NCBI GenBank assembly: GCA_041164825.1
Contig: JBEAOO010000256.1
Location: 1 to 30,044 of the forward strand
Source of the DNA: JBEAOO01 sp041164825
GTDB lineage: Bacteria; Pseudomonadota; Gammaproteobacteria; Burkholderiales; Burkholderiaceae_C
DNA length: 30,044 nt
Reading direction: 5' to 3'
Shown: in pieces, positions 9,184 to 16,740 of the stretch
Layout: each line of letters opens with the position of its first letter
Numbering within the stretch: the stretch's first letter is position 1
The notes under the pieces: generated by a model
What the model was told of the DNA's origin: nothing
What the model saw: only the letters and a program-made list of their open reading frames with translations
The model's database searches: none
Translations under genes and position numbers: made by a program

Positions 9184-9662
9184 GCCGCGCCGTGCACAAC
9201 CAGGCCCCAGCCTCCATGAACGCGCGTCAGCAGCCGCGCGCGCCGGGGCGGTGGTGGCGCGCCGGCGCGTGTGTGCTGGGGGCGTTGTTGGCTGCGGCCA
9301 ACGTGGGGGCCGAGCCACCACCGCCGTCCGACGCCGAATTCATCGCCCTGCACTTGGCGCTGGCACAGCGCTGCCCGGCGCTGATGCCCGCGCAGGCGGC
9401 CGAGGTGGGGCCAGGTGCGGCGGTGCTTCTGTGCGACGTCACGCAGGGTTCAGACGAGCAGGCGGCGCTGTTCCGGCAGGTTCAGTCGCAGCCCGGTTTT
9501 GCCGCACTGCTGGGGCGGATGAACGAAACCGTGGACGACTCGCCGGAGTTGTGCGAGTCGCTGTTGGCCTATGCCGGGCGCGGGCGTTATTGCGAGTGGG
9601 TGCCCGGCACAGGGCCGGGTGAGCTGCCGCGCGCGCAGCGCAAGTTGGCCAAGCGGCGCTGA
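9180..9662 (+). CDS. Exported four-cysteine protein of unknown function, copy B
   Basis: This 160-residue paralogue of the preceding gene overlaps it by four bases (ATGA), indicating translational coupling. A start at the Met encoded at 9216 would give a cleaner signal peptide (WWRAGACVLGALLAAANVGA), so the true start may be there. The mature part repeats the copy A pattern: DAEFIALHLALAQRCPALMPAQ against DEEFLALQLALAKVCPAVYPAQ (identical positions include EF, AL, LALA, CPA and PAQ), then VLLCDVT, ELCESLL and RYCEWVPG. Its four conserved Cys are at 65, 85, 125 and 138. The C-terminus ends in a basic RKLAKRR tail not shared with copy A. Function unknown. Confidence 0.78.
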   Translation: MSRAVHNQAPASMNARQQPRAPGRWWRAGACVLGALLAAANVGAEPPPPSDAEFIALHLALAQRCPALMPAQAAEVGPGAAVLLCDVTQGSDEQAALFRQVQSQPGFAALLGRMNETVDDSPELCESLLAYAGRGRYCEWVPGTGPGELPRAQRKLAKRR

Positions 9663-9669
9663 GTTGGCG

Positions 9670-9711
9670 GGCGGCGGGGCAGGGCGGTGTGGCTCTGCAC
9701 CTGCCGCCGCC
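9670..9711. terminator. Hairpin between convergent genes, possible bidirectional terminator
   Basis: A GC-rich imperfect inverted repeat (left arm 9670-9683, right arm 9700-9711, about 12 pairs with a two-base bulge) fills the 53-base gap between the copy B gene and the convergent Bug gene. There is no T run, so it would be a weak or non-canonical terminator. Confidence 0.35.
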
Positions 9712-9715
9712 GGCA

Positions 9716-10699
9716 TCAGTCGGCCGTGATCTTGGCCAGTTGCACCACACGCTGCCATTTGCCCAGTTCGCTCTTTACCATCGCCGCGAATTGCTCCGGG
9801 GTGCTGGTGTCGACGTCCGCGCCGTGGCTCTCAATGCGCTGGATGGTCTCTTTGTCATGGAGCACCTCATTGAGCGCCTTGTTGATCTTGTCGATCACGG
9901 CCTTGGGCGTTTTGGCGGGGGCGAACAGGCCGTACCACTGCGTCACATCGACACCGTCAATGCCCAACTCCTTCAGCGTCGGCACATCCGGCAGGTTGCT
10001 CACCCGCTTGGGGCCCGCCACAGCGAGGGCGCGCAGCTTGCCCGACTTCACATGGGGCACGGCCGTGAACAGGCTGGGAAACATGATTTGGGTTTGCCCG
10101 CCAATGGTGTCGCTGACCGCTGGGGCTGAGCCTTTGTAGGGCACGCCGAGCATGTCGGTGCCGGTCTTGATTTTGAACAGCTCGGCCGCAAAGTGCGGCG
10201 CCGTGCCATTGCCGGCTGAGGCGTAGGCATATTTGTCGGGCTTGGCCTTGAGTTGGGCCACCAGGTCTTTCACGTCCTTGATCGGCGCGGCGGCGTTGGC
10301 CACCATCAGCGTGGGTGAGTAGCCCACCAGGCCCACGGCTTCGAAGTCGGCGATCGGGTCATAGCGCAGCTTTTGCAGCGCGGGGTTCATCGCGTGGGTA
10401 GCGATGTAGCCGAACATCAGCGTGTGGCCATCGGCGGTGGCGCGGGCCACGTACTCGCTGGCCAGCGCGCCGTTGGCACCGGCGCGGTTGTCGATGATCA
10501 CGGTTTGGCCCAGCAGCGGCCCCAGCTTTTGCGCAATGGTGCGCGCCATCGCATCGTTGCCGCCGCCGGCCGCGGTGGGCACGACGATGGTGATGGGTTT
10601 GTCGGGGAAGGCGGCGTGGGCCGCGCTGGCACACAGGCTGAGGGCGCTTGCGGTCAGGGTGGCGAGCAGGGTGCGGCGGTGAATGTAGCGGGGGGTCAT
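9716..10699 (-). CDS. Bug/TctC-family periplasmic solute-binding protein
   Basis: This is a 327-residue protein of the Bug (TctC) family, the periplasmic binding component of tripartite tricarboxylate transport and related uptake, very abundant in Burkholderiales. The signal peptide runs to about residue 29 (MTPRYIHRRTLLATLTASAL, ending AAHA). The mature start FPDKPITIVVPTAAGGGNDAMAR and the segments DNRAGANGALASEYVARA and GVPYKGSAPAVSDTIGGQ are diagnostic. The start at 10699 has GGAG ten bases upstream; another ATG at 10723 lacks this. No TctA/TctB membrane genes are nearby, so it is an orphan receptor. It follows the oxalomesaconate tautomerase gene by 142 bases in the same direction, so the ligand may be an aromatic acid breakdown product or tricarboxylate, an inference from context only. 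Confidence 0.93.
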   Translation of the reverse strand: MTPRYIHRRTLLATLTASALSLCASAAHAAFPDKPITIVVPTAAGGGNDAMARTIAQKLGPLLGQTVIIDNRAGANGALASEYVARATADGHTLMFGYIATHAMNPALQKLRYDPIADFEAVGLVGYSPTLMVANAAAPIKDVKDLVAQLKAKPDKYAYASAGNGTAPHFAAELFKIKTGTDMLGVPYKGSAPAVSDTIGGQTQIMFPSLFTAVPHVKSGKLRALAVAGPKRVSNLPDVPTLKELGIDGVDVTQWYGLFAPAKTPKAVIDKINKALNEVLHDKETIQRIESHGADVDTSTPEQFAAMVKSELGKWQRVVQLAKITAD

Positions 10700-10841
10700 G
10701 GGGTCAGTCTCCAGGGTCAGCATGAGGTGGTGAAGGGTCGGCAGAGCCGTGCGCTGCGGCAGCCGTGAGCAGGCCCGTGCCGGGGCGGGCGCCAGTGGCG
10801 CAGCACGGCTCGGGGGGCGATTCAGCGTGATTCGGTGCGAC

Positions 10842-11912
10842 TCACTGCGGGTCGGGCAAATGCAGTTCGCCTTGCAGGATCTTTCGGGCCGTGCGCACCA
10901 GCGAGGCGCTCTCGATGTGTGCGCTCTGGCCCTCGCCGCGCACCGTGACGGCCACGTCGATGCGGCCGGCCGGGTGCAGCACCGCCACATCGCGCTCGCC
11001 GGTTTGAAACCGTGCGCTGCTGGCCACCGTGCTCGGCAGGGCAAACGCAGCGGCGATGCCGATGGCGCCCGTGACGGCGTGCGAGCTGTGGCAGCGGCGG
11101 GGGGTGAAATAGCGCGAGGTGATGCTGCGCGCGCCATCGCCCGCACTGACGATGGCGGGTTTGGGCACCACGCTGTTCGACACATCGCCCAGCCCCATGC
11201 GCTGGCCCGCCGCCAGGCGCATGGCTTCCAGCCGTGCCAGCAGCGCGCTGTTGGCGTCGAGTTCAGCGGGTGATTCGCGGCCACTCAGGCCCAGCGATTG
11301 GGCATGCACCACCATCAACGGCATCGCCGCATCGATCAAGGTGGCGGGTGTGCCGAGCACGGTGTCGATGCGCAGCCCGGTGGGAAACACCTGGCCCGTG
11401 ACGGCGCCCCAGGCATCGAGAAAATTGAGGTGAACGGGTGCTGCGGTGCCCGCCACACCGTCGATGCGGGTGTGGCCGTCGTAGCTCAGCCGCCCGCCCG
11501 GCGTGCGCACACTGGCTTCGATGCGCGCGCCGGTGTTGACGTTGTGGATGCGGGCGCGGGTGGTGTCGGCCGTGATGGCGATCAGGCCCTGATCGATGGC
11601 AAAAGGCAGCACGCCCGAGAGCATGTTGCCGCAGTTGGGCCGGGTGTCGACGGTGCGCTGGCCCACGCCCACTTGGGCAAACAGGTAGTCGAGATCGCAG
11701 CCGGGCCGGGTGGAGCGCGAGACGATCGCGACCTTGCTGGTCAGCGAGTTGCCGCCGCCCAGGCCGTCGAGCTGCAGCAGGTCGGCCGCGCCCATGGCGT
11801 CGATCAACAATTCGTCGCGGTCGCGCGGGTCTTGCGGCAGCCAGTCGCTCAAGAAGAACGGGCCGCGCGAGGTGCCCGCACGCATCAGTACACAGGGGAT
11901 GGTCTTGCTCAT
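10842..11912 (-). CDS. galD: 4-oxalomesaconate tautomerase, PrpF/GalD family
   Basis: This 356-residue protein belongs to the PrpF family, isomerases with the diaminopimelate-epimerase fold. It resembles GalD, which tautomerises 4-oxalomesaconate in the gallate/protocatechuate 4,5-cleavage route. The shared features are IPCVLMRAGTSRG at the start, GLGGGNSLTSKVAIVSRS (about 51-68), NCGNMLSGV (93-101), TRIDGVAGTAAPV, and LGDVSNSVVPKPAIVSA. Lys60 and Cys94 are placed and spaced like the Lys/Cys pair described for PrpF. The ATG at 11912 is chosen because the family begins there; an upstream in-frame start would overlap the LysR gene. The plain PrpF activity (aconitate isomers) is the main alternative. 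No other gallate or protocatechuate genes are in the window. Likely regulated by the divergent LysR protein. Confidence 0.85.
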   Translation of the reverse strand: MSKTIPCVLMRAGTSRGPFFLSDWLPQDPRDRDELLIDAMGAADLLQLDGLGGGNSLTSKVAIVSRSTRPGCDLDYLFAQVGVGQRTVDTRPNCGNMLSGVLPFAIDQGLIAITADTTRARIHNVNTGARIEASVRTPGGRLSYDGHTRIDGVAGTAAPVHLNFLDAWGAVTGQVFPTGLRIDTVLGTPATLIDAAMPLMVVHAQSLGLSGRESPAELDANSALLARLEAMRLAAGQRMGLGDVSNSVVPKPAIVSAGDGARSITSRYFTPRRCHSSHAVTGAIGIAAAFALPSTVASSARFQTGERDVAVLHPAGRIDVAVTVRGEGQSAHIESASLVRTARKILQGELHLPDPQ

Positions 11913-11964
11913 GGACTGAATGTTCGGCGCCCGAGCATTGTTTGTGAATTGCATAGTTGCGAAC

Positions 11965-11989
11965 GATTGATGCATGATTCCGATCAATC
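11965..11989. promoter_or_regulatory. LysR-type operator (T-N11-A dyad)
   Basis: A perfect inverted repeat, GATTGAT-N11-ATCAATC, lies between the divergent galD-like gene (start 11912) and lysR (start 12016). The inner bases T11971 and A11983 are separated by exactly 11 bases, the canonical LysR-type recognition motif. It is 53 bases from the galD-like start and 26 from lysR, suited to activation of one and autorepression of the other. Confidence 0.75.
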
Positions 11990-12015
11990 AAAACCGCTGT
12001 GGCCGGAGCCCATTC

Positions 12016-12939
12016 ATGAGCATCAACTTCGAACTCTCTGACCTGCAGGCCTTTGCGGCCGTGGCCGAACTGGGCAACTTCCGGCGCGCCGCCGAGGCCG
12101 TTCACATCTCACAACCGGCCTTCAGCCGCCGCATCGACAAGCTCGAAGCCGCGCTCGGTGTGCGCCTGCTCGACCGCACCACGCGGCGTGTTGACCTCAC
12201 GGCGGTGGGCCGCGATTTCGCGCGCAAGGTGCAGCTGATGCTCGATGAGTTGGACACCACGCTGATGGGCATCCGCGAAGTGGGGGCGTCGCGCATGGGC
12301 GAGGTGACGATCGCGTGCGTGCCGTCCGCGGGCTACTACTTTTTGCCGCAGGTGATCCGCCGCTACCACGAGGAATTTCCCAAGATCCGCGTCAAGATTC
12401 ATGACGCGAGTGCCGGCGAGGTGCTGGCCGTGGTGGCGCGCGGCGAGGCCGATTTCGGGCTCAACTTCATCGGCCACGACGAGGCCGATATCGAGTTCAC
12501 CGCCATCCGCGAAGAGCGCTTTGTGGCGGCGTGCCGGCGTGATCACCCGCTGGCCACGCTCAAGAAGGTGGCATGGAGTGCGCTGTCGGCCTACGACTTC
12601 ATGAGCGTGGGCAAGGCCTCGGGCAACCGGCTGTTGATGGACCAGGCGCTGGCCAAGGTCAAGCAGCGGCCACAGAGCCTGTTCGAGACGCGGCATGTGA
12701 CCTCGCTGCTGGGCTTGGTGGAGGCCGGTTTGGGCGTGGCGGCGGTGCCTGCGTTGTCGATGCCCGGCGCCGACCACCCGGTGCTGGTGAGCGTGCCGTT
12801 GGTGGAGCCGGTGGTCACGCGCAGCGTCGGGCTGATCCGGCGCAAGGGGCGGTCCCTCTCGCCCGCCGCGCAGCAGCTCTATGGCTTCTTGCTCGACCTG
12901 CGACCAGCGCGCGCGCGCCGCAAGCGGGCCCAGGGCTGA
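12016..12939 (+). CDS. LysR-family transcriptional regulator
   Basis: This is a 307-residue LysR-type regulator. The N-terminal winged helix-turn-helix (about residues 5-64) is clear: LSDLQAFAAVAELGNFRRAA, then AVHISQPAFSRRIDKLEAALG and RLLDRTTRRVDLTAVG. The rest is the inducer-binding domain (VTIACVPSAGYYFLPQVIRR onward). The ATG at 12016 matches the family's usual start; an upstream in-frame start at 11974 would begin inside the operator dyad. It is divergent from the galD-like and Bug genes with a T-N11-A dyad between, so it very probably controls them in response to a related organic acid. The short basic C-terminal tail (RPARARRKRAQG) is not part of the fold. Confidence 0.95.
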   Translation: MSINFELSDLQAFAAVAELGNFRRAAEAVHISQPAFSRRIDKLEAALGVRLLDRTTRRVDLTAVGRDFARKVQLMLDELDTTLMGIREVGASRMGEVTIACVPSAGYYFLPQVIRRYHEEFPKIRVKIHDASAGEVLAVVARGEADFGLNFIGHDEADIEFTAIREERFVAACRRDHPLATLKKVAWSALSAYDFMSVGKASGNRLLMDQALAKVKQRPQSLFETRHVTSLLGLVEAGLGVAAVPALSMPGADHPVLVSVPLVEPVVTRSVGLIRRKGRSLSPAAQQLYGFLLDLRPARARRKRAQG

Positions 12940-13051
12940 AGTGCGCGTGGCGCTTTCAATGGCATGTCAGGGGTGCTGAACTAGGGCTGTGCGCCTGTGT
13001 GGCGGCGGCCTAGGATGGGCCGATTCCACCACCGCACTGAGGAGACATCCC

Positions 13052-14125
13052 ATGGCATCCAGCAAGTCAGCCGCCGCACCCAAGGCCCCGTCAAAAGGCA
13101 AAGGCAAAGGCGCAGGCAAGGTCAAAGCGAAGGGCGCCAAGGTGCCGGCCGCCGACAAGGGCGGCGCCACCTCCAAACCCATGGCCCCACCCGTGACCGT
13201 GGTGGCCGCCAAGGTGGCCGTGAAGCTGAGCGGCGCATCGAGCAGCAAGCTCAAGAAGGCCAAAGGCCAGTCGCTGCACATCGGCCTCAACCGGGTCAGC
13301 CCGGCGGCCTACGACGGCTGGAGTGGCGAACTCTCTGGCTGCGAGCCCGATGCCCATTCGATGGCCGCCATTGCCACCGCGCGCGGCCTGTCGCCCACGG
13401 TGATGCTCAACGACGCCGCCACGCGGGCCGCGGTGTTGGCGGCGGTGCAGGCGGCGGCCAAGTCCTTGGTCAAGGGCGATCTGTTCGTGCTGAGCTACTC
13501 CGGCCACGGCGGGCAGGTGCCCGATGTGACCGGGGAGGAGGACGACAAGCTCGACGAAACGTGGTGCTTGTTCGACGGCCAGTTGATCGATGACGAGCTC
13601 TACCTGGCGCTGAGCCGCTTCAAGGCGGGTGTGCGCGTGCTGGTGGTGTCCGACAGCTGTCACAGCGGCACGGTGGTGCGCGGCGCCAACGCGGCGGCTG
13701 CGGGCAGTGCCAAGTCGCGGCAGATGCCGGTCGACGTGGGCGACCGCACCTACCTGGCCCACCATGACTTCTATGACAAGCTGCAGCGCCAGGCCGCCAA
13801 GGCTGCCGGCAAGCGCGTCGTGGACCCCGATGTGGCGCTGGCGCAGCTGAGCGTGAGCGCCCGGCTCACCGCCATCGTCAAGAACTTCAAACCCGCGGTG
13901 GTGCTGATCTCGGGCTGCCAGGACAACCAGGTGTCTTACGACGGCCCACGCAATGGCGCGTTCACGACGGCCTTGCTGAAGGTGTGGAACAAGGGCGCGT
14001 TTGCCGGCACGCTGGCACAGTTCCATGCGCAGATCCGCGGCGCGATGCCGGCGCGCCAGTCGCCGAACCTGTTCGCCCTGGGCCCGGCGGCCCCGTTCTT
14101 GGCGCAGGCCCCGTTCACCGTCTGA
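13052..14125 (+). CDS. Metacaspase-like peptidase (family C14) with Lys/Ala-rich N-terminus
   Basis: This 357-residue protein has a caspase-fold peptidase domain from about residue 80 to the end. The catalytic dyad is visible: His152 in LSYSGHGGQVPD and Cys203 in VVSDSCHSGTVV. Other family features are the opening LHIGLNRVSPAAYDGW, the CEPDAHSMAAIA segment, and LISGCQDNQVSYDG near the substrate pocket. Bacterial metacaspases normally cleave after Arg or Lys. The first 75 residues or so are rich in Lys, Ala, Gly and Pro (SKGKGKGAGKVKAKGAK), like a histone H1-type tail, and contain many potential basic cleavage sites. No signal peptide is present, so it should be cytoplasmic. A GGAG ribosome binding site lies seven bases before the ATG at 13052, preferred over an upstream start. 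Transcribed alone, convergent with yacG. Confidence 0.92.
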   Translation: MASSKSAAAPKAPSKGKGKGAGKVKAKGAKVPAADKGGATSKPMAPPVTVVAAKVAVKLSGASSSKLKKAKGQSLHIGLNRVSPAAYDGWSGELSGCEPDAHSMAAIATARGLSPTVMLNDAATRAAVLAAVQAAAKSLVKGDLFVLSYSGHGGQVPDVTGEEDDKLDETWCLFDGQLIDDELYLALSRFKAGVRVLVVSDSCHSGTVVRGANAAAAGSAKSRQMPVDVGDRTYLAHHDFYDKLQRQAAKAAGKRVVDPDVALAQLSVSARLTAIVKNFKPAVVLISGCQDNQVSYDGPRNGAFTTALLKVWNKGAFAGTLAQFHAQIRGAMPARQSPNLFALGPAAPFLAQAPFTV

Positions 14126-14137
14126 GGCGGCGCGGCT

Positions 14138-14165
14138 CAGCCCCTGGGCGAGCGCCCGGGGGCTG
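14138..14165. terminator. Strong hairpin between convergent metacaspase and yacG genes
   Basis: CAGCCCC-T-GGGC-GAGC-GCCC-G-GGGGCTG forms an 11-pair stem with one central mismatch, filling the 45-base gap between two convergent genes. No T run follows on either strand. It probably limits read-through in both directions. Confidence 0.5.
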
Positions 14166-14170
14166 CGGGC

Positions 14171-14404
14171 TCATTCGCCCGAGCCGGGGCCAAAGGGCTG
14201 GCCCGATTCGTCGTCGGGCGAGGCCGGCTTGGCGGCCACGCGGTAACTCTCGGAGGCCCAGCTGCCGAAGTCCACGTTTTTGCAGCGGGCGCTGCAGAAG
14301 GGCCGGTAGTCGTTGCTGGGCGCGTAGACGCTGTCGCCACCACACGCAGGGCAAGTGACAACGCGCACGGGGATGGACGGGCTCGGTTCGGTAGGCATCG
14401 TCAT
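14171..14404 (-). CDS. yacG: DNA gyrase inhibitor YacG, zinc-binding
   Basis: This is a 77-residue zinc-binding protein of the YacG family, which in E. coli binds GyrB and inhibits DNA gyrase. The four zinc ligands are visible as CPAC (Cys18, Cys21) and CSARC (Cys37, Cys41), inside the signature DYRPFCSARCKNVDFGSWAS. The acidic C-terminal tail (PDDESGQP) is also typical. The ATG at 14404 overlaps the zapD stop as ATGA, indicating coupled translation; a second ATG at 14398 is possible. It is the last gene of the pilB-pilC-pilD-coaE-zapD-yacG block, an arrangement common in beta- and gammaproteobacteria. Confidence 0.93.
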   Translation of the reverse strand: MTMPTEPSPSIPVRVVTCPACGGDSVYAPSNDYRPFCSARCKNVDFGSWASESYRVAAKPASPDDESGQPFGPGSGE

Positions 14405-15156
14405 GCGCAAAGCGTGAGCTCGAAACTGGCGTCAACGGTGGCGGGCCGGAGCCGCCATTCGGCATCGGCCTGCATCATGCGCACCTGCACCATCAGGCGG
14501 TGGCCGGTGATTTCGGGCACCAAGCCCAGCGCTGGGTCAATGCGCAGGCGCAGCAGCAGGTAGCTGCGTTGTTGCGGCAGGCTTTGCTGAAACTGCCCGC
14601 CCTGCGCCACCACGCGGTGCGGCGTGCCGGAGTCGCGCAGCAAACCCATCAGCACTTGCAGGGCCTCGGCCAACGGCATCATCGGTTGCAGCCAGCCCAT
14701 CAAATCGGCGCGGCGGCGGCTGGGCTCGGTTTGCTGCCAGGTGTAGTAGGCCGGCAGGTCGAACTCGCAGGTGCCGCCTGGGATGTTGATGCGGCTGCGC
14801 AGGCTCATCAGCCAGTCGTTGGCCGTGAGCGTGTGGCCGGCCTTGCCTTGCAGCAGATTGAGACCGTTGTAGGCGTGGTCGATGCGCGCCACCACCTCGT
14901 CGAGCGAGGCCTCAGAGATGGCCGGGTTGCCACGGTAGCCGTTGAGCACGGCTTTGTGGCGCTCCAGCTCCTTGAGCAGATCGGACTTGAGATCGGCACG
15001 TGAGGCCACGTCCATGATCTCGAACACGGTGGCCAGTGCGAAGTGGTGGTCCACCGGGGCGTCGCGCGCCACCAGTTGGCCCAGGCGGTCGAACAGGTGT
15101 TCGAGCCGGAGCATCGTGCGGATGCTTTCGTTGAAAGGGTATTCGTAGAGGACCAA
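14401..15156 (-). CDS. zapD: Cell division protein ZapD
   Basis: ZapD (formerly YacF) bundles FtsZ filaments and helps stabilise the Z ring in the cytoplasm. The protein is 251 residues, the family's usual length. Its start (LYEYPFNESIRTMLRLEHLF), the RSRINIPGGTCEFDLPAY segment and the region LMGWLQPMMPLAEALQVLMG are diagnostic. The start codon is TTG at 15156; it is the only one that gives the conserved N-terminus, and GAGGAAA lies just upstream. The gene ends with a four-base overlap with yacG and follows coaE by 44 bases. Confidence 0.95.
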   Translation of the reverse strand: MVLYEYPFNESIRTMLRLEHLFDRLGQLVARDAPVDHHFALATVFEIMDVASRADLKSDLLKELERHKAVLNGYRGNPAISEASLDEVVARIDHAYNGLNLLQGKAGHTLTANDWLMSLRSRINIPGGTCEFDLPAYYTWQQTEPSRRRADLMGWLQPMMPLAEALQVLMGLLRDSGTPHRVVAQGGQFQQSLPQQRSYLLLRLRIDPALGLVPEITGHRLMVQVRMMQADAEWRLRPATVDASFELTLCA

Positions 15157-15200
15157 GTTGGCTTTCCTCGTGGCCGGCGCCAGCAGGAGCGTGGCAGTGA

Positions 15201-15854
15201 TCAGCCGTTGATTGTTTCACACGCCCGGGCCTGTGGCGGGCTGCACCAGCGCTGCCACAGCGCATTCACGGCATCGGCCAGTGCCGCCAGCGTGAGGCCC
15301 TCGTTGAGGATCACGGCATCGGCCGCGGCGCAGCGCTGCGCGCGTGGGGCCTGCTGGGCGATGACCGCCCGGACGGCGGCTTCGGTCCAGCCCGAGCGCG
15401 CCATGACGCGCCGCACCTGGGTGTTTTCGTCGCAGTCGACCACCAGCACGCGGTCAACCCGCGCCCGCCAGTGGCCGGATTCGACCAGCAGCGGCACGTC
15501 AAACACCAGCACTGCAGCACCTGCGGCCAAGGCGACATCGGCTTGGCGCGCAGTCTCGGCGCCAATCATCGGGTGAAGAATGGCTTCGAGCCGTTGCCGT
15601 GCCGCGGGCTCGCTGAACACGAGGGCACGCATGCGTGGGCGGTCGAGCGCGCCATCGGTGGCCACCATGTCGGCGCCAAAGGCCTGCGCCACGGCCGGCA
15701 TGGCGGCGCCACCGGGCAGCGTGAGTTGGCGCGAGATCGCGTCGGTGTCGATCACCGCCGCACCGTGATCGGCCAGCATGAGCGCCACCGTGCTCTTGCC
15801 GCTGCCGATGCCACCGGTCAGGCCGATGCGCAAGATGGGCAGGGCGGCTGCCAT
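15201..15854 (-). CDS. coaE: Dephospho-CoA kinase
   Basis: CoaE catalyses the last step of coenzyme A synthesis, ATP-dependent phosphorylation of dephospho-CoA at the ribose 3'-hydroxyl. The protein is 217 residues. The P-loop GLTGGIGSGKST occupies residues 11-22. Further family features are the DTDAISRQLTLPGG segment, LEAILHPMIGAE, and VFDVPLLVESGHW. The ATG at 15854 gives the normal short leader before the P-loop; longer in-frame extensions would run into pilD. It starts only four bases after the pilD stop, so the two are very probably co-transcribed. Confidence 0.97.
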   Translation of the reverse strand: MAAALPILRIGLTGGIGSGKSTVALMLADHGAAVIDTDAISRQLTLPGGAAMPAVAQAFGADMVATDGALDRPRMRALVFSEPAARQRLEAILHPMIGAETARQADVALAAGAAVLVFDVPLLVESGHWRARVDRVLVVDCDENTQVRRVMARSGWTEAAVRAVIAQQAPRAQRCAAADAVILNEGLTLAALADAVNALWQRWCSPPQARACETING

Positions 15855-15858
15855 GGAC

Positions 15859-16740
15859 TCAGACCCAGCCCAGCCAGCCCAGCACGCGCGGCTGGCCGGC
15901 CAGCAGCACCACCAGCCCTGCGCCGGCCAAGAAGGGGCCAAACGGCACATAGCGGCCTTCGCGCAGCGCGCCGCCAAACTTCATGCCGATGCCCACCAGC
16001 GCACCAATCAGCGAGGCGCTCAGCACCACGGGCAACACCATCGTCACCCCCAACCAGGCGCCCAGGGCCGCCAGCAGCTTGAAGTCGCCGTAGCCCATGC
16101 CTTCTTTGCCGGTCAGCAGCTTGAACAGCCAATACACCGACCACAGCGAGAGGTAACCCGCCACCACGCCCCAGATCGAGCTGCTCAGCGGCATGCCCGT
16201 CCAGCCCAGCAAGGCGCCCGCAATGCCCGCCCAGAGCAGCGGCAGGGTGAGGCCATCAGGCAGCAAGGTGGTGTCCCAGTCGATGCCGGCCAGCGCCACC
16301 AGCATGGCGGCCAGGCCGCACCACAGCAAGGTGGCCGGCTGCGGGCCAAAGCGCCAAGCGATCAGCGCAAACAGCGCGCCCGTGAACAGCTCTACCAGCG
16401 GGTAGCGCGCCGAGATGGGTGCGCGGCACGCCGAGCAGCGAGCCCGCAGCGCCAGCCAACTCAGCACGGGGATGTTTTCGCGCCAGGTGATGGCGTGGCC
16501 GCAATGCGGGCAGCGCGATGCGGGCCGCGACAGCGTGATGGGCGGGATGTCTTCGGCCGGCAGCCCCAGCATCTCGGCGCTTTCGAGCTTCCAGCTGCGC
16601 TCTAGCATCAGCGGCGTGCGGTGGATCACCACATTGAGAAAGCTGCCGATGCACAGGCCCACCGGGCCGAGCAGCCAGGGCGAGAGCCAAATCTCCAGGT
16701 TTTGGGGGTCGAGCAGGGGCCCGAAAAGCGCGTCGATCAA
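15859..16740 (-). CDS. pilD: Prepilin leader peptidase/N-methyltransferase PilD
   Basis: PilD is the inner-membrane aspartic peptidase that removes the leader from type IV prepilins (and type II secretion pseudopilins) and methylates the new N-terminus. The 293-residue protein has the whole bifunctional layout: a first membrane helix with GSFLNVVIHR, the cytoplasmic zinc-type tetracysteine domain (Cys77, Cys80, Cys102, Cys105), then a polytopic A24 peptidase domain with the catalytic aspartates Asp154 (GIDWD) and Asp219 (GMGYGDFK). The start codon is TTG at 16740 and overlaps the pilC stop (TTGA), so translation is coupled; no ATG would preserve the conserved N-terminus. Confidence 0.96.
   Translation of the reverse strand: MIDALFGPLLDPQNLEIWLSPWLLGPVGLCIGSFLNVVIHRTPLMLERSWKLESAEMLGLPAEDIPPITLSRPASRCPHCGHAITWRENIPVLSWLALRARCSACRAPISARYPLVELFTGALFALIAWRFGPQPATLLWCGLAAMLVALAGIDWDTTLLPDGLTLPLLWAGIAGALLGWTGMPLSSSIWGVVAGYLSLWSVYWLFKLLTGKEGMGYGDFKLLAALGAWLGVTMVLPVVLSASLIGALVGIGMKFGGALREGRYVPFGPFLAGAGLVVLLAGQPRVLGWLGWV

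Noticed and set aside
11965..11989. FNR-type site in the lysR intergenic region (TTGAT and ATCAA halves present)
   Set aside because: The halves are separated by more than 10 bases and not 4; the spacing fits a LysR T-N11-A operator.
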